64,000 nt of DNA from Paenibacillus etheri (GCF_001012825.1 NZ_LCZJ02000098.1:62001-126000); one strand, 5' to 3'; numbered from the stretch's first letter, positions 8,305 through 18,578 are shown. Notes: generated by a model not told the origin, from the letters alone. Numbers and translations are program-made.

Positions 8305-8470
8305 TTCAATGTAGGTTATCAAGGGCATGAATATTTCAAAGTACAAAAGAAAAGTGAAATAGGGGGGAGCAAAGAGTCGCCATTGCGCGGGCTTTCATTA
8401 TGCAAACTGTATCCATTTCTTTTTTGGGACATGTGAATTCTAAATCAAATAGGAAAGGAGGGAGAACGTT

Positions 8471-8764
8471 ATGATTCCATTAGTTGTATTAGTGGTTGTA
8501 TTTGCTTTATTGACTATAACGCTATCATGTCTATGGCTTTACAACGATTGTTTGTATCGAGGGATAAATCCTTGGATTTGGGTATTCTTAATGATTGCGA
8601 CCACTCCCATATTGGGATTCATTTTATATTCTCTTATTGGAAAAAGAGGAATATCAATTACGGGTAAGCCTAGAAAGAATAAGTATATAGGATCTGCGGT
8701 TTTTATTACCATACTGTTGCTTATCTTTTCAAGTATCGGATTAGCATTTTATTCAGTGACATAG
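8471..8764 (+). CDS. small three-helix membrane protein, PLDc_N-like
   Basis: A 97-residue membrane protein with GGAGGG seven bases before the ATG. Three hydrophobic segments (residues about 2-22, 35-55 and 71-92) are separated by short loops. The middle part, RGINPWIWVFLM then PILGFILYSLIGKR, resembles the PLDc_N domain (N-terminal membrane part of cardiolipin-synthase-like proteins, also found as stand-alone small proteins of unknown role). It is the only gene behind the LytTR-type direct repeats, so it is the likely main output of the upstream two-component system. Possible roles are immunity to a peptide, envelope stress response or feedback on the kinase; none is shown by the sequence. 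Confidence 0.75.
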   Translation: MIPLVVLVVVFALLTITLSCLWLYNDCLYRGINPWIWVFLMIATTPILGFILYSLIGKRGISITGKPRKNKYIGSAVFITILLLIFSSIGLAFYSVT

Positions 8765-8792
8765 GTATAGAAGTTAGATTCAAGCTGACAGT

Positions 8793-8820
8793 GCTCTGTA
8801 GAGTTTCTACAGAGCTTTTT
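8793..8820 (+). terminator. intrinsic terminator
   Basis: Perfect GCTCTGTAG-AGTTT-CTACAGAGC hairpin followed by TTTTT. Confidence 0.95.
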
Positions 8821-8911
8821 ATTATTGTTATAGTTCATTTCAATATTTTACCCTCTATGTTACTATGTCTACGATCAGAAAAGGAATAATTTAGAAGAGT
8901 AGGTGGATTCC

Positions 8912-9298
8912 ATGGAAATCGGTGCGATCACTTTTTTTGTAAAAGATATGGAAAAGATGGTTACATTCTATCGGGACGTCATGAATATGGCTATAGAATG
9001 GGATGGTGGCGTATTTACCGGTGTCCAGCTAAAGAGTGGTGTGTTTTTTAATTTGTGTCAGCGGGATGCGCTGAGTATTTCAGGGCTAGGTTATCCTAAT
9101 GAGTTAAATGGGACAATGGAAGTTTCTTTTGGCGTTCCCTCACCTGAAGAGGTCGACAAGGAATTTGAGCGACTGGTAAAGGCAGGTGCTACTTCTATAA
9201 AAGAACCTATCTCGCAGCCCTATGGGTTGCGTGAAGCTGTTGTGGCTGACCCCGAGGGCAATCTGCTTGAGATCGTAGCGGGCATTCCGGAAGATTAA
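8912..9298 (+). CDS. VOC (glyoxalase/dioxygenase superfamily) protein
   Basis: A 128-residue protein with the paired beta-alpha-beta units of the VOC fold: FFVKDMEKMVTFYRDVMNM at the start and AVVADPEGNLLEIVAG at the end, where the final glutamate of the DPEGN-x-LEI motif is the usual metal ligand. Related proteins act as antibiotic-binding resistance proteins, glyoxalases or dioxygenases, and the substrate cannot be told. I prefer the ATG at 8912 (AGGTGG five bases upstream) over the in-frame GTG three codons earlier. The next gene begins 25 bases downstream, so the two probably form an operon. Confidence 0.8.
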   Translation: MEIGAITFFVKDMEKMVTFYRDVMNMAIEWDGGVFTGVQLKSGVFFNLCQRDALSISGLGYPNELNGTMEVSFGVPSPEEVDKEFERLVKAGATSIKEPISQPYGLREAVVADPEGNLLEIVAGIPED

Positions 9299-9323
9299 CA
9301 ACCGAGCGGAAGGTGGGACACTT

Positions 9324-10196
9324 TTGAGAACCCTTATAACTAACGTAAACTGGCTGGAACACCATGAACTCATGAATGAGCTACTCTATCAAGAAGCCAG
9401 CTTAACCACGCATCCGATGGATGATGGCTTTGAAGCTGAGGTTCTAAGGATCAGTTTAGATCAGGAAAGCTATGTCCTGAAAACATGGAGTAAAAGCTCC
9501 AAACCAGATGTTCAGTTTCAATATCGTTTATTGGAGGCCCTGTCTGAACGAGGAGTTGCCGTCTCTGAACCAGTGGGCTGGGGGATCAATCCGGACGGGG
9601 ATAAGGTGTTGTTAACAAGCTTTGACGGAACGCCAATTCATAAAGTGAATGTTAAGACAATGAAGGAGCTCGCGAGCATTTTAGCCAGAATTCATCAAAT
9701 AGATATCGCTGAGCTTGAACATATACAACTACCTAAGTACGATTTCATCGATTACTTTTTTCCAGAAGCAAGAGAGCACGCAGACCTTAATCAAGCTGTA
9801 ATTTCTCTAGTGGAGCAAACTCCAATCAAACAGGATCGTATCATTCATGGAGATTTTCATTTAGGAAATATAGTAGAAGAACAACAGCGATTTACCGTCA
9901 TCGATTGGACGAACGGCCAGTTGGGAGACCCTAGATATGATTTTGCATGGTCATTAATTCTGCTGAAAATCCACATCTCCGAGCGTTACGCTGATATGTT
10001 CCGTTCTGCTTATCTATTGGATAATTTTATGGAGCAGGAAGAGCTTGAGGTCTTTGAAGCTTGGGCTTGTCTTAGATGGATCTTGCTGAATAGACGAGGC
10101 AGTACACCTAAAGGGCCTAATGTAACGAAGAGGGTAAAGAGCATACTAGGAAGTAATCGCTTCCTGAAAGATTCGGATTTCCAAGGGTTTAAATGA
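9324..10196 (+). CDS. APH-family phosphotransferase
   Basis: A 290-residue cytoplasmic kinase of the aminoglycoside phosphotransferase/choline kinase fold. The catalytic loop IIHGDFHLGNIV (Brenner motif, near residue 172) and the metal-binding VIDW (near residue 193) are intact, and the N lobe has a VLKTWSK segment with the ATP-binding lysine. Family members phosphorylate aminoglycosides, macrolides, homoserine, choline, fructosamine or other small hydroxyl substrates. TTG start with AAGGTGGG upstream. It is co-transcribed with the VOC gene, and a terminator follows. Function as a small-molecule kinase is fairly sure; the substrate is not known. Confidence 0.85.
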   Translation: MRTLITNVNWLEHHELMNELLYQEASLTTHPMDDGFEAEVLRISLDQESYVLKTWSKSSKPDVQFQYRLLEALSERGVAVSEPVGWGINPDGDKVLLTSFDGTPIHKVNVKTMKELASILARIHQIDIAELEHIQLPKYDFIDYFFPEAREHADLNQAVISLVEQTPIKQDRIIHGDFHLGNIVEEQQRFTVIDWTNGQLGDPRYDFAWSLILLKIHISERYADMFRSAYLLDNFMEQEELEVFEAWACLRWILLNRRGSTPKGPNVTKRVKSILGSNRFLKDSDFQGFK

Positions 10197-10223
10197 ACTT
10201 CATCTTAAAAAGAATTACATTAC

Positions 10224-10262
10224 AGACCGCAACCCTTTGCGAGGGAGGCGGTCTATTTACGT
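10224..10262 (+). terminator. intrinsic terminator
   Basis: AGACCGC at 10224 pairs with GCGGTCT at 10248, with an inner CCCTT/GAGGG pairing, followed by ATTTACGTTT. Confidence 0.75.
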
Positions 10263-10603
10263 TTGTTCGCTGCGAGATTTCAACACATCGGACGTTCATA
10301 TGATTTTCAGTTTGGCTACACTAACGCTGCTACGGATCTATTTAAGAGGGATTTGAGCTACGTGCTAGGCTTTATCCGATTCTACCTTTTGTGGGAGATC
10401 GAGTCCTGGTATAATTACCCGGTGTATCCGCTGCTGAACAAGAAGAAACGGCAGCCAAGGTGCGGATGGAGGAGTTATCGGGCAAAGTGGGCGAGAGTGA
10501 ACAAATTTCATGAACTTGCCCCAAGCCTACGAAGATTAAGTATGATAGGATAAGGTTACATTTAAATTCCCCGCGGGGGTAAGAAAAGAGAAAAGGGAGC
10601 AAC
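10263..10603. other. region without an intact gene, possible decayed ORF
   Basis: One frame stays open from 10263 to 10553, but it has no ribosome binding site and an odd composition. Another frame reads GFELRARLYPILPFVGDRVLV, a stop, then LPGVSAAEQEETAAKVRMEE to about 10510, which looks more like natural protein interrupted by a stop. I take this as a decayed gene end of unknown family. A GC-rich CCCGCGGGGG lies at about 10569, shortly before yaaA; its RBS (AAAAGGGAG) is at about 10592. Confidence 0.35.
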
Positions 10604-11356
10604 ATGAGAATCATTATATCGCCTGCCAAGAAGATGAAGATGGATACGGATTTCTTGGATTGCCGCCAGATGCCGCAATTTATAAACGAGTCGCAGACTC
10701 TTCTGGCCTTCTTACAAAAGTTGAATTATGAAGAAGCCAAATCGCTATGGAAATGCAATGATGCCATCGCCACGCTGAATGTGGAACGGATTCGGGATAT
10801 GGATGTAACACGGAATCTTACACCGGCTATCTTTTCCTATGAGGGTATCCAGTACCAGTACATGGCACCTGGGGTACTTCAAATGGAGGAGCTGGAATAT
10901 CTTCAGCAGCATTTAAGGATATTGTCCGGGTTCTATGGAATCGTCCGGCCATTTGACGGCGTTGTTCCGTACAGGCTGGAGATGCAGGCTAAGCTTAGCA
11001 GACCTGGTTTCAAGTCTATCTACGAGTTCTGGAACAGGAAGCTGGCGGATCAGCTATTTTCGGAGAGTGACATCATTCTAAATCTGGCCTCTAAGGAATA
11101 CAGCAAGTGCATCTCCCCGTATGTTGGCGGGAACGTTCGAATGGTTAGTTGTGTATTCGGGCAGGAGATTGGTGGTAAGGTAGTGGAGAGAGCAACCCTG
11201 GTCAAGATGGCCAGAGGTGAAATGGTACGCTTCATGGCTGAGCGGCAAATCAGCTGTGTGGAGGATATCAAAGGCTTCGACGGATTTGATTTCAGCTTTG
11301 CTGATGAGCTGTCGGATGAGAGTACGTATGTGTTTATACAAAAAAAGTATGAATAG
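10604..11356 (+). CDS. yaaA: peroxide stress protein YaaA
   Basis: A 250-residue protein of the YaaA (UPF0246/DUF328) family, normal length. The signature start MRIIISPAKKM, the GLYR-like region with PFDGVVPYRLEM and the C-terminal FDGFDFSF segment are present. In E. coli YaaA lowers intracellular free iron during peroxide stress, limiting Fenton damage, and it binds DNA through a helix-hairpin-helix-like element. AAAAGGGAG lies nine bases before the ATG. No OxyR or PerR box is evident immediately upstream, but I did not expect to recognise a diverged one. Monocistronic, with its own terminator. Confidence 0.95.
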   Translation: MRIIISPAKKMKMDTDFLDCRQMPQFINESQTLLAFLQKLNYEEAKSLWKCNDAIATLNVERIRDMDVTRNLTPAIFSYEGIQYQYMAPGVLQMEELEYLQQHLRILSGFYGIVRPFDGVVPYRLEMQAKLSRPGFKSIYEFWNRKLADQLFSESDIILNLASKEYSKCISPYVGGNVRMVSCVFGQEIGGKVVERATLVKMARGEMVRFMAERQISCVEDIKGFDGFDFSFADELSDESTYVFIQKKYE

Positions 11357-11373
11357 AGTAAGTAGTATATTAT

Positions 11374-11426
11374 GGGTAATCTTGAAGACGGTTGAACGAC
11401 CAGCTTCAGGGTTACCTTTATTTTTT
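11374..11426 (+). terminator. intrinsic terminator after yaaA
   Basis: GGGTAATC-TTGAAG pairs with CTTCAG-GGTTACC around a 16-base loop; TTTATTTTTT follows. Confidence 0.85.
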
Positions 11427-11530
11427 GGTCAACGAACGAGATGTTAAATTTTAGGATTATTAAAGGGGAAAGATTGCGGTATAGAGAATAAAGTTCGGAT
11501 GGAATAAGAACAGGTTAACGAGGAGGAATT

Positions 11531-14500
11531 ATGATTTTCAAAAGAGATCCATTAGACAAACAGAGCTTACTTAAGGAATTGGATTCCCTAGGCTATTCCA
11601 ACAGAGTCAAAAAAGTAGCGATCTTAGGCCGTGATCATCTTGAATCTGTCCAGTACTCCCAATTACTAGCCTCCTTGCTGGAGGATGGCGTTTATGAAGC
11701 ACGTCTTGCCTTAATCGGTGCCATTGCAACACAGGATGCCTCTATAATTCTGTCAGCACAACGGCATCCCATGGCAAGTATCAGAAATACGGCTGCGGGC
11801 CTTTTGGCAAAGGTGGCTTCAGATGCTGATATTGAACGTGAGCTCCCCCATTTATCATATGATTGTCGCCGCAAGCTACTGCACAGTATTTCACATATTA
11901 ACCGTCAGGAATTGGCGGAACGTTTATTACCTGTAGTGTACGACCGATGGGGAGCAGAAGAGGCAGCTATTGTACTGCAGGCCTGTTATTCAGAAACGGT
12001 TAGTAAATGGCTTGTTGATATCGGATATGCTATAAAAGACTGGAAGAAACTAGCCAGCAGGCATCTTGACGTAGTAGCGGAATACTTTGAAACAACGCTA
12101 GAAAGCACACCACCCAGGGAAAAGAGGTATGTCTGGTGGAGGTTCTCATCAGCTATGGAGATCCTATGCAATCTGAAGGCGGATCTGGTGCTTGCGTGTG
12201 CGATGAATCATGGACCCGAGGGTGTTATACATCCTGCGATAAAAGAACAACTTGGCACGCTTGTACGCCTAAATCCGAATAAGGTGTATCAGCTGCTGAC
12301 TCGAACGGAGTCGCGGAGCGATCTGATTTCTTATGGTGTACCTGAAGGGGTTCTAAAAAGAAAAAAATATTTATCCATGGATCAATGGATTGAGATAGCG
12401 AAGTTACTCGCAGATTACCCTATGCATATAGCGAAGCTGCTTCATAATATAGCACCTTCCAACCGCAAAATAATTTTTGATGCCGTGTATGAAGAAGATA
12501 AACGCCAAGAACGCATTTTTCCGGAAAGATTACTATATGTATTACCGCATGCCTTGCGTGACAAGGAAGCCACCCGGATGCTTGGCCTTCGTGAAATCAA
12601 TGATGACCAGGATAGAACAGTCAGATATACCGCTTGCCGCTCTATTCTTCATTCAAGAGATAGGCTTGAACAAGCAACTAAGGTATCCAGTGCAGACGAA
12701 CGCGCCACGGCGCTTATGCAGTTGATCAGAAGTACGGTTCTGTCGAGACAGGGTATGCATGAGACTTTGGTATTTTTGGGCCGGATTAGAAATGAGCAAG
12801 ATCCTGTTCGAGGTTTTGTATTTAAAGAGCTTTCAGAAAGTCCTGCGTCTGTATTTACGGATGCCCATGTGCAAGAACTTACTGGGCTTGTTGATAGTGT
12901 TATTGATGCCCGAGATACTTCATATGGTACGAAGTTTTCTGTTCAACAACTGGCATTTGCTATTCTCCGGCATAACGCGTTGCATCCGCAGGGTGAGCTA
13001 TTCAAGTTCTCTTTAAATACGATTCAGAAACTGGCCAAGCAGAATGGGCAGCTTTCACTTCCGTCATTGGAGAAGAATTTACCCCAAGGAGTAGAAGAGA
13101 TTATCTTCGACGAGATTTATACATTAGCTGTACAGGCCAACAAAAGAGAAGACTACAATCTGGTGCTTAGCCTGGCTAACTCATTCGGTAAAAGAGGTTA
13201 CGGCATTGTAAAACTTCAGAATCTGTTAAAGGAAGCATCGAGAGCAAAGGCAGATTCTACAGCCATACAAGCGGTCAGACATTGGCTTTCGCCTCATACA
13301 ACGCGTGATGCCAGGGTTAAGGAACTATTAGCTTTGGATAAATCGTATATTACGATCCATGAAGTATTCCAGCATCTGCATCTAAAACGTCAAGAATGGC
13401 TTGATCTCTTTATTTCTGGGGCTGCCATTAAAGGTAAATTCTTATCAGGTAAAACGATCTATCTTGTGCCAGCTACGGACGGATTCAACAGGTGGCTACC
13501 GCGCCAGCAGCAAGCATTAAGTTCCTTATTAGAAAAAATCGCATTTGATGCTAAGCGCAGCCATTCGGAGCGTTCAAGAGTTATTAAGATCATGGCAAGT
13601 ATGCCTGATCTTGGTTCGGATAAGGTATTGGAGCTGCTGCAGGATAAGGAAGTAACTGTAGTAGAAGCTGCACTTCATGCCCTTTCACTCATGGAAGAAC
13701 CGGAGAAGGCACTTCCCGTTCTGTTGGAGAATCTGGATGGGGACCGGGCTCGTGTAGCCATGTACTCAATACCTAGATGCATCCGTAGAGTGAATCCGGT
13801 GTTGCTGGTTTCCATGCTGAAAGAGCTGCTAAATCGGGATAAGCTGAAGATCACTGTTAGAAAAGAGGCTATCCGCTTACTGGGTGCTTATAGAAGCAGG
13901 GACAGCATTCCACTATTGATGAATGAGTTTGAAAAACCAAATGCACACAAGGATGTAATCATTGCCATAGGGCATGCTGCGAAACAGCTTTTAGATGATG
14001 AACGCGCTTGGGAGATTTTAAGTGCAATGGCCGCTTCATCAGAAAGTGATATCGCAAGAAGCTTATTATCCCAACAGCCTAATGATCTTCCGCAAGATTA
14101 TAGACTTCGCTATTTAGGACTAATCATTGAAATCGGAAATCATCCGGATGGGTTTGTTGGCAAATATGCTTTCAGTTCTATGATGTGGTGGACCAATGGA
14201 AATGAAGGCATTGTTGCAGCTGCCACCGCTCAGGCTATTACGGATTTGGAAGATAGCACCAGATGGGAATTTGCTATGAACACGCTGATACAAACATGCC
14301 GCGATGGTAAGATCAATGAGGTTGTAATCGGCCTTTGTCAGAAATTAGCTAGTGCGGCGATAAGGGATGAATGGAATGCAACTACCAGAAGAGATTTGCC
14401 TCATCGGCAACGTCTCCTGAAACTTATCAACCAGCTGAACGCTTTGCCAACAATCACCCGGATGCACCTTAAACCTTTGTATACGGGACTGATTGACTGT

Positions 14501-14896
14501 CTAACATCGGATGAGACTTTACAGCAAGTTGTGATGAAATTGTATGTAGCAGTAATAGACTGGAATAACGTGCAGGAATCCGCCGTCTATCTGAATCGGA
14601 TGGTTAACTGTATTTCAAATCAGCCGCAGCTATTGAGCGACGCCTACAAGCAGGTCACGCATAACTTAAAAGACAGCACAGGCTACTGGAGTCCGGAGAC
14701 TTTATTGGAAATTGTAGATGTGCTAGGGTCTGAGGGTAGTTACGAATCTCAGTATATTGGACTTTCGTTACTTGAAGTTGCCGGAAGTGCTCTACTCTGG
14801 AGTCCAGAGCCTGCAGAGCGTTTGAGGGTGTACAGAAATCACACGAATATTGCGGTTCGCTCACTTGCGCTAAATATTTGGACGGTGATAGATTAG
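11531..14896 (+). CDS. large HEAT-like alpha-solenoid protein
   Basis: A 1121-residue cytoplasmic protein made almost wholly of paired helices. HEAT/armadillo-like units are visible, for example around residues 45-100 ([15 protein letters not shown] then [14 protein letters not shown]) and 690-800 ([36 protein letters not shown]). There is no signal peptide, membrane helix, nuclease or ATPase motif. Such solenoids scaffold protein complexes; I do not recognise the family and see no partner gene. GAGGAGG precedes the ATG, and both sides are bounded by terminators, so it is a single-gene unit. Residues about 125-200 and 880-940 contain Trp-rich patches ([12 protein letters not shown]) that may be binding surfaces; that is inference. 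Confidence 0.7.
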   Translation: MIFKRDPLDKQSLLKELDSLGYSNRVKKVAILGRDHLESVQYSQLLASLLEDGVYEARLALIGAIATQDASIILSAQRHPMASIRNTAAGLLAKVASDADIERELPHLSYDCRRKLLHSISHINRQELAERLLPVVYDRWGAEEAAIVLQACYSETVSKWLVDIGYAIKDWKKLASRHLDVVAEYFETTLESTPPREKRYVWWRFSSAMEILCNLKADLVLACAMNHGPEGVIHPAIKEQLGTLVRLNPNKVYQLLTRTESRSDLISYGVPEGVLKRKKYLSMDQWIEIAKLLADYPMHIAKLLHNIAPSNRKIIFDAVYEEDKRQERIFPERLLYVLPHALRDKEATRMLGLREINDDQDRTVRYTACRSILHSRDRLEQATKVSSADERATALMQLIRSTVLSRQGMHETLVFLGRIRNEQDPVRGFVFKELSESPASVFTDAHVQELTGLVDSVIDARDTSYGTKFSVQQLAFAILRHNALHPQGELFKFSLNTIQKLAKQNGQLSLPSLEKNLPQGVEEIIFDEIYTLAVQANKREDYNLVLSLANSFGKRGYGIVKLQNLLKEASRAKADSTAIQAVRHWLSPHTTRDARVKELLALDKSYITIHEVFQHLHLKRQEWLDLFISGAAIKGKFLSGKTIYLVPATDGFNRWLPRQQQALSSLLEKIAFDAKRSHSERSRVIKIMASMPDLGSDKVLELLQDKEVTVVEAALHALSLMEEPEKALPVLLENLDGDRARVAMYSIPRCIRRVNPVLLVSMLKELLNRDKLKITVRKEAIRLLGAYRSRDSIPLLMNEFEKPNAHKDVIIAIGHAAKQLLDDERAWEILSAMAASSESDIARSLLSQQPNDLPQDYRLRYLGLIIEIGNHPDGFVGKYAFSSMMWWTNGNEGIVAAATAQAITDLEDSTRWEFAMNTLIQTCRDGKINEVVIGLCQKLASAAIRDEWNATTRRDLPHRQRLLKLINQLNALPTITRMHLKPLYTGLIDCLTSDETLQQVVMKLYVAVIDWNNVQESAVYLNRMVNCISNQPQLLSDAYKQVTHNLKDSTGYWSPETLLEIVDVLGSEGSYESQYIGLSLLEVAGSALLWSPEPAERLRVYRNHTNIAVRSLALNIWTVID

Positions 14897-14925
14897 TTTT
14901 TGATGTTTTTTTAAAAATATAAAGT

Positions 14926-14966
14926 AACAAAAAAGCTCAGGCTGTAAATAGGCCTGAGCTCTTTTG
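14926..14966. terminator. bidirectional intrinsic terminator
   Basis: AGCTCAGGC/GCCTGAGCT hairpin flanked by AACAAAAA on the left and CTTTTGTTGCTTTTTT on the right. It serves the solenoid gene from the left and the ABC exporter operon from the right. Confidence 0.85.
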
Positions 14967-14978
14967 TTGCTTTTTTAA

Positions 14979-16754
14979 TTAAGCTTCCATCTTCTGCGCC
15001 GTATAAAGGCGGTGGTAAAGCCCCTTTTGTGCGATAAGCTCATCATGTGAGCCGCTTTCTGCGATGCCTTTGTTAGACACATACATAATGCGGTCGCAGT
15101 TTTTTACGGTGGACAAGCGATGCGCGATAATGAATGAGGTACGTCCTTTAAGGAGCTCATTCAGACCTTTTTGCAGCAAACGCTCAGTCTTCGCATCGAT
15201 CGAAGAAGTGGCTTCATCCAGTATGAGAATTCTAGGGTCTGCCAAAAGCGTTCTTGCGAACGAAATGAGCTGCCGCTGTCCCTGAGATAGCTTGGAGCCA
15301 CGCTCGTTGACCTCTGTCAGATAGCCTTGATCGAATTCACGGATGAATTCGTCGGCGCAAACAGCTTTCGCCGCAGCGATCACTTCTTCCTCGGTGGCAT
15401 CGAGTTTACCGTAACGAATATTGTCCAAGATCGTACCGGAGAAGATGAAGCTGTCCTGTAGCATAATTCCCATCTGGCTGCGCAGGGACTTCAGCGTAAC
15501 CTGCGAGATATCCTGATCGTCGATAAGAATCTTACCGCTTGAAATATTATAGAAGCGCGAGATCAGATTGACGACCGTAGTTTTGCCTGCACCTGTTGGT
15601 CCCACCAGCGCGATGCTTTCTCCCGCTTTAATCTTGAAGGAGATATTCTCCAGAATATTGAGTCCCGGGTCATAGGCAAAGGTCACATCGTCGAAAGTGA
15701 CATGGCCCTCTACAGGTCTCAGTGTCTTCGCATCCGGAATATCACTGACGGTAACGGGTTCATCCAGCGTCTCGAAGATACGCTCAAGATAGGCAACGGC
15801 ATTGATGAAGTTATTGTACAGGTTCGAAAGGTTCAGAATCGGCTGCCAGAAGCGGGCAGCGTAGCTGCTCATCGCCAGAATGACACCGAGGGTCATGTCT
15901 TGAGGACTGAGTGTTAGTAGGCCAACAAGGAAAATCAATGATGTAACGATCGTAGACAAGTTGTCTACGGAGAACGGAATAAGTAAGTTGTAACGTTGAG
16001 CCTTCATCCATTCTGTACGGAAATTACCCGCGAGACGTGTGAAGATTCCTTCGTTACGTTGTTCCCGGGAGAACATTTGCGTCACACCAATACCGCTGAT
16101 GCTTTCTTGCAAATAGGCGTTCAGGTTGGAGCTTTTGTTGGACACTGCTTGCCAAGCCCGGCGTTGCCGGGTTTTGATCAGCATCATGATGACAAAGAAT
16201 ACTGGCAGCCCTGCAAGGATGACAAATGATAGACGTACGTCAACAGCGAACATGAAGGCTGCGATAAAGAGCAAATTCACGATTTCTAGAATAAAGTTGA
16301 TAATACCATTGGATAACACATCTGAAACGGCGTTAACGTAGTTTACGACCCGGATGAGAATCTTGCCCTGCGGACGGTCGTCATAATACTTGAAGGGCAA
16401 CTCTTGCAGATGCTTAAACAAATCTGTACGGATGTCAAAAATAATATCCTGCCCAACACTCGTCATGATACGTGAACGTATGGTAGCGAGATAAACGCTG
16501 ACCACAATGGTCAGAAGCATCAGACCAGCCCAGCCCAGCAGCGCAAGCTTCGCTTTTGCCGGAATGGTCACGTCGATCACATGCTGCATGATCAGTGGAG
16601 CTGATAGTGAAATGGCCGCAGAAAGTGCACTGAGTATAAATGCAACAATCATTGGCGTTTTCTTTCGTTTGATGTATACCATCGCACGCCGGAAGTGTCT
16701 TATATTAAACGGCGATTCCAGATTCTCATCGACGTCGAATTTATTCCTTGCCAC
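14979..16754 (-). CDS. ABC exporter half-transporter, second subunit
   Basis: A 591-residue fused permease-ATPase. Residues about 30-320 hold six transmembrane helices; the ATPase follows with Walker A GPTGAGKTT, signature LSQGQ and Walker B ILILDEATSS, including the catalytic glutamate, and the H-loop IAHRLS. The signature deviates from LSGGQ, and the partner gene has the complementary defect, the pattern of heterodimeric exporters such as TM287/288, BmrCD and LmrCD: one consensus and one degenerate ATP site. Such pairs export drugs, lipids or peptides. GTG start with AGGTGA six bases upstream; it overlaps the end of the partner gene by 14 bases, so both are translated together. Confidence 0.92.
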   Translation of the reverse strand: MARNKFDVDENLESPFNIRHFRRAMVYIKRKKTPMIVAFILSALSAAISLSAPLIMQHVIDVTIPAKAKLALLGWAGLMLLTIVVSVYLATIRSRIMTSVGQDIIFDIRTDLFKHLQELPFKYYDDRPQGKILIRVVNYVNAVSDVLSNGIINFILEIVNLLFIAAFMFAVDVRLSFVILAGLPVFFVIMMLIKTRQRRAWQAVSNKSSNLNAYLQESISGIGVTQMFSREQRNEGIFTRLAGNFRTEWMKAQRYNLLIPFSVDNLSTIVTSLIFLVGLLTLSPQDMTLGVILAMSSYAARFWQPILNLSNLYNNFINAVAYLERIFETLDEPVTVSDIPDAKTLRPVEGHVTFDDVTFAYDPGLNILENISFKIKAGESIALVGPTGAGKTTVVNLISRFYNISSGKILIDDQDISQVTLKSLRSQMGIMLQDSFIFSGTILDNIRYGKLDATEEEVIAAAKAVCADEFIREFDQGYLTEVNERGSKLSQGQRQLISFARTLLADPRILILDEATSSIDAKTERLLQKGLNELLKGRTSFIIAHRLSTVKNCDRIMYVSNKGIAESGSHDELIAQKGLYHRLYTAQKMEA

Positions 16755-18516
16755 TTGCGGTCACCTGCCTTCCAATACCCTCGTTCTGCAGTTTAAACAC
16801 ATCGTAGTAGTAGCCCCTTTTCGCTAGCAGTTCGGCGTGGGTGCCTTCCTCAACCAGCTTCCCGTTATCCAGAATGAGAATACGGTCAGCCTGCGCGGTC
16901 GTAGATACACGCTGCGCGATAATAATCTTCGTGCAAGGATAATCCAGCTCGCGTAGACTTTTCTGAATATGCTCCTCCGTCTCAAGATCGACAGCAGAGG
17001 TCGTATCATCCAGAATCAGGATCGGACGGCGAACTGCCAAGGCACGTGCTAAAGCGATACGCTGTTTTTGACCTCCGGATAAGCCGACTCCTCGTTCTCC
17101 GACAACGGTATCATAACCTTCAGGCATTTTGGTAATGAAGTCGTGTGCGGCTGCGAGCTCGGCAAAGCTTATCGCATCTTCTTCCGGAAGATCAGGATCA
17201 CCATAGGCGATGTTTCCATCGATAGTATCAGAGAACAAGAGCACATCTTGGGTCGCCATGCCGATATTATCGCGCAGCTCATCGAGCTCGAGCTTTCGGA
17301 CATCGACGCCGTCGACGAGTACACGTCCTTCGGCTACGTCATAGAAGCGAGGAATCAGGTTGATGATTGTTGTTTTGCCTGATCCGGTTGAGCCCATGAT
17401 TGCTATGGTCTCACCAGGTTCAACGGTAAAGCTAACATCGTCAAGTACGATAGCGCTGTCATATTTGAAGCGGACATGATCGAACTCAATACGGCCTTCG
17501 TAACGGCGTTTGTTAGTAGACGTATGCTCGTTTACGATATTAGGCTTTGCGTAATAGATATCAATGATTTTGGACAAGCTCGCAAAAAAGCGCTGAATGT
17601 CGTTGATAATAATACCAATGTTGCGCATAGGGTTGGATATAGCCCAGATTAGTGAAGAGAAAGCTGTAAATTCACCGAAGGTGATCCGGCCGTTCATCAG
17701 GAACAAACCACCTGCCAGCATTAGAATGACGTTGAAGCCCTGAGCGAAGGATTCCAGAAAAGGAAAGTAATCAAGCCATACAAGGGCGGCCTTTTTGTTC
17801 GCTGTAGAGTAATTGACATTCTTCTCCGTAAATTTTTGAACCTCGAACTCTTCGCGGGCAAAAGCCTTAACCACACGGTTGCCTGAAATATTCTCCTGAG
17901 TAGTCGTGTTAAGCTGGGACAGCCGCTCACGCAGGTCAATATACATAGGACGGACGCGTTTAGCGAATATGTAAGCCACGATAAAAATGGGCGGTGACAG
18001 GATTAGCATCCACAGCGTTAGCTGAGCATCTATGGTGAAAAAATAGATAACAGCAGCAATGAAGATCGTTAGCGATTCAATGATCGTTTTGAAAATCCAT
18101 GCCATCGAGTGCCGAACCATGTCCAGATCCCCGGTCATCTTGGTCATGAGATCCCCGGTTCGGTTACGGTCGTAATATTCTCTGTCCTGTCCCTGAATCT
18201 TGTTGTACAAAAAAATACGGATGTTGTACATCATGTTTTGCGAGGACTGTTCATACTGCATGGTTGTAAAATAAGCAAGTCCCGTGCGCAGTAGAGAAAA
18301 TCCAATCATGCCTAGGCAGAGCATAATCAATAATTGCCGTTCTTGTGTAAGATTCTGCAGGGCACTGTCACCCGCTATAAACGTATCGACAATGCGCTGA
18401 CTGATGTACGGGTTCACAATCGTAAGACTTGAGCCCACTACCGAGAGGCAGAGCGCCAGAATATACCGTGTTCGGTTGCCCTCTAAGTTCTGCCATAGCC
18501 ATTTCAGTTCGAACAT
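16741..18516 (-). CDS. ABC exporter half-transporter, first subunit
   Basis: A 591-residue permease-ATPase when read from the ATG at 18516, which has AGGTGAT six bases upstream; a GTG ten codons earlier (18546) is a weaker alternative. Six membrane helices lie in residues about 15-310. The ATPase has Walker A GSTGSGKTT, a canonical LSGGQ signature, and Walker B ILILDDTTSA, where the catalytic glutamate is replaced by aspartate; the switch histidine position reads IIAQRVS, with Gln for His. These losses mark it as the subunit supplying the degenerate ATP site. It is the first gene of a two-gene exporter operon. The substrate is unknown. Confidence 0.92.
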   Translation of the reverse strand: MFELKWLWQNLEGNRTRYILALCLSVVGSSLTIVNPYISQRIVDTFIAGDSALQNLTQERQLLIMLCLGMIGFSLLRTGLAYFTTMQYEQSSQNMMYNIRIFLYNKIQGQDREYYDRNRTGDLMTKMTGDLDMVRHSMAWIFKTIIESLTIFIAAVIYFFTIDAQLTLWMLILSPPIFIVAYIFAKRVRPMYIDLRERLSQLNTTTQENISGNRVVKAFAREEFEVQKFTEKNVNYSTANKKAALVWLDYFPFLESFAQGFNVILMLAGGLFLMNGRITFGEFTAFSSLIWAISNPMRNIGIIINDIQRFFASLSKIIDIYYAKPNIVNEHTSTNKRRYEGRIEFDHVRFKYDSAIVLDDVSFTVEPGETIAIMGSTGSGKTTIINLIPRFYDVAEGRVLVDGVDVRKLELDELRDNIGMATQDVLLFSDTIDGNIAYGDPDLPEEDAISFAELAAAHDFITKMPEGYDTVVGERGVGLSGGQKQRIALARALAVRRPILILDDTTSAVDLETEEHIQKSLRELDYPCTKIIIAQRVSTTAQADRILILDNGKLVEEGTHAELLAKRGYYYDVFKLQNEGIGRQVTASGKE

Positions 18517-18578
18517 TTGATCACCTGTTTCTGTTTGTTCTTTCACTCTTGCCTGAAAAGAATGAATAAATCAAGGTG

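Noticed and set aside
8254-8436. 60-codon frame after the LytTR repeats
   Set aside because: It would start inside the operator and before the predicted promoter -10; only its last 17 codons are considered as a possible short ORF.
8305-8470. agrD/agrB-type pheromone genes near the AgrC-like kinase
   Set aside because: No AgrB-like membrane peptidase is present, and the short cysteine-containing frame lacks the typical AgrD tail; kept only as a weak finding.
10263-10553. 96-codon plus-strand frame before yaaA
   Set aside because: No ribosome binding site, odd composition, and another frame looks more natural; listed only as a decayed region.
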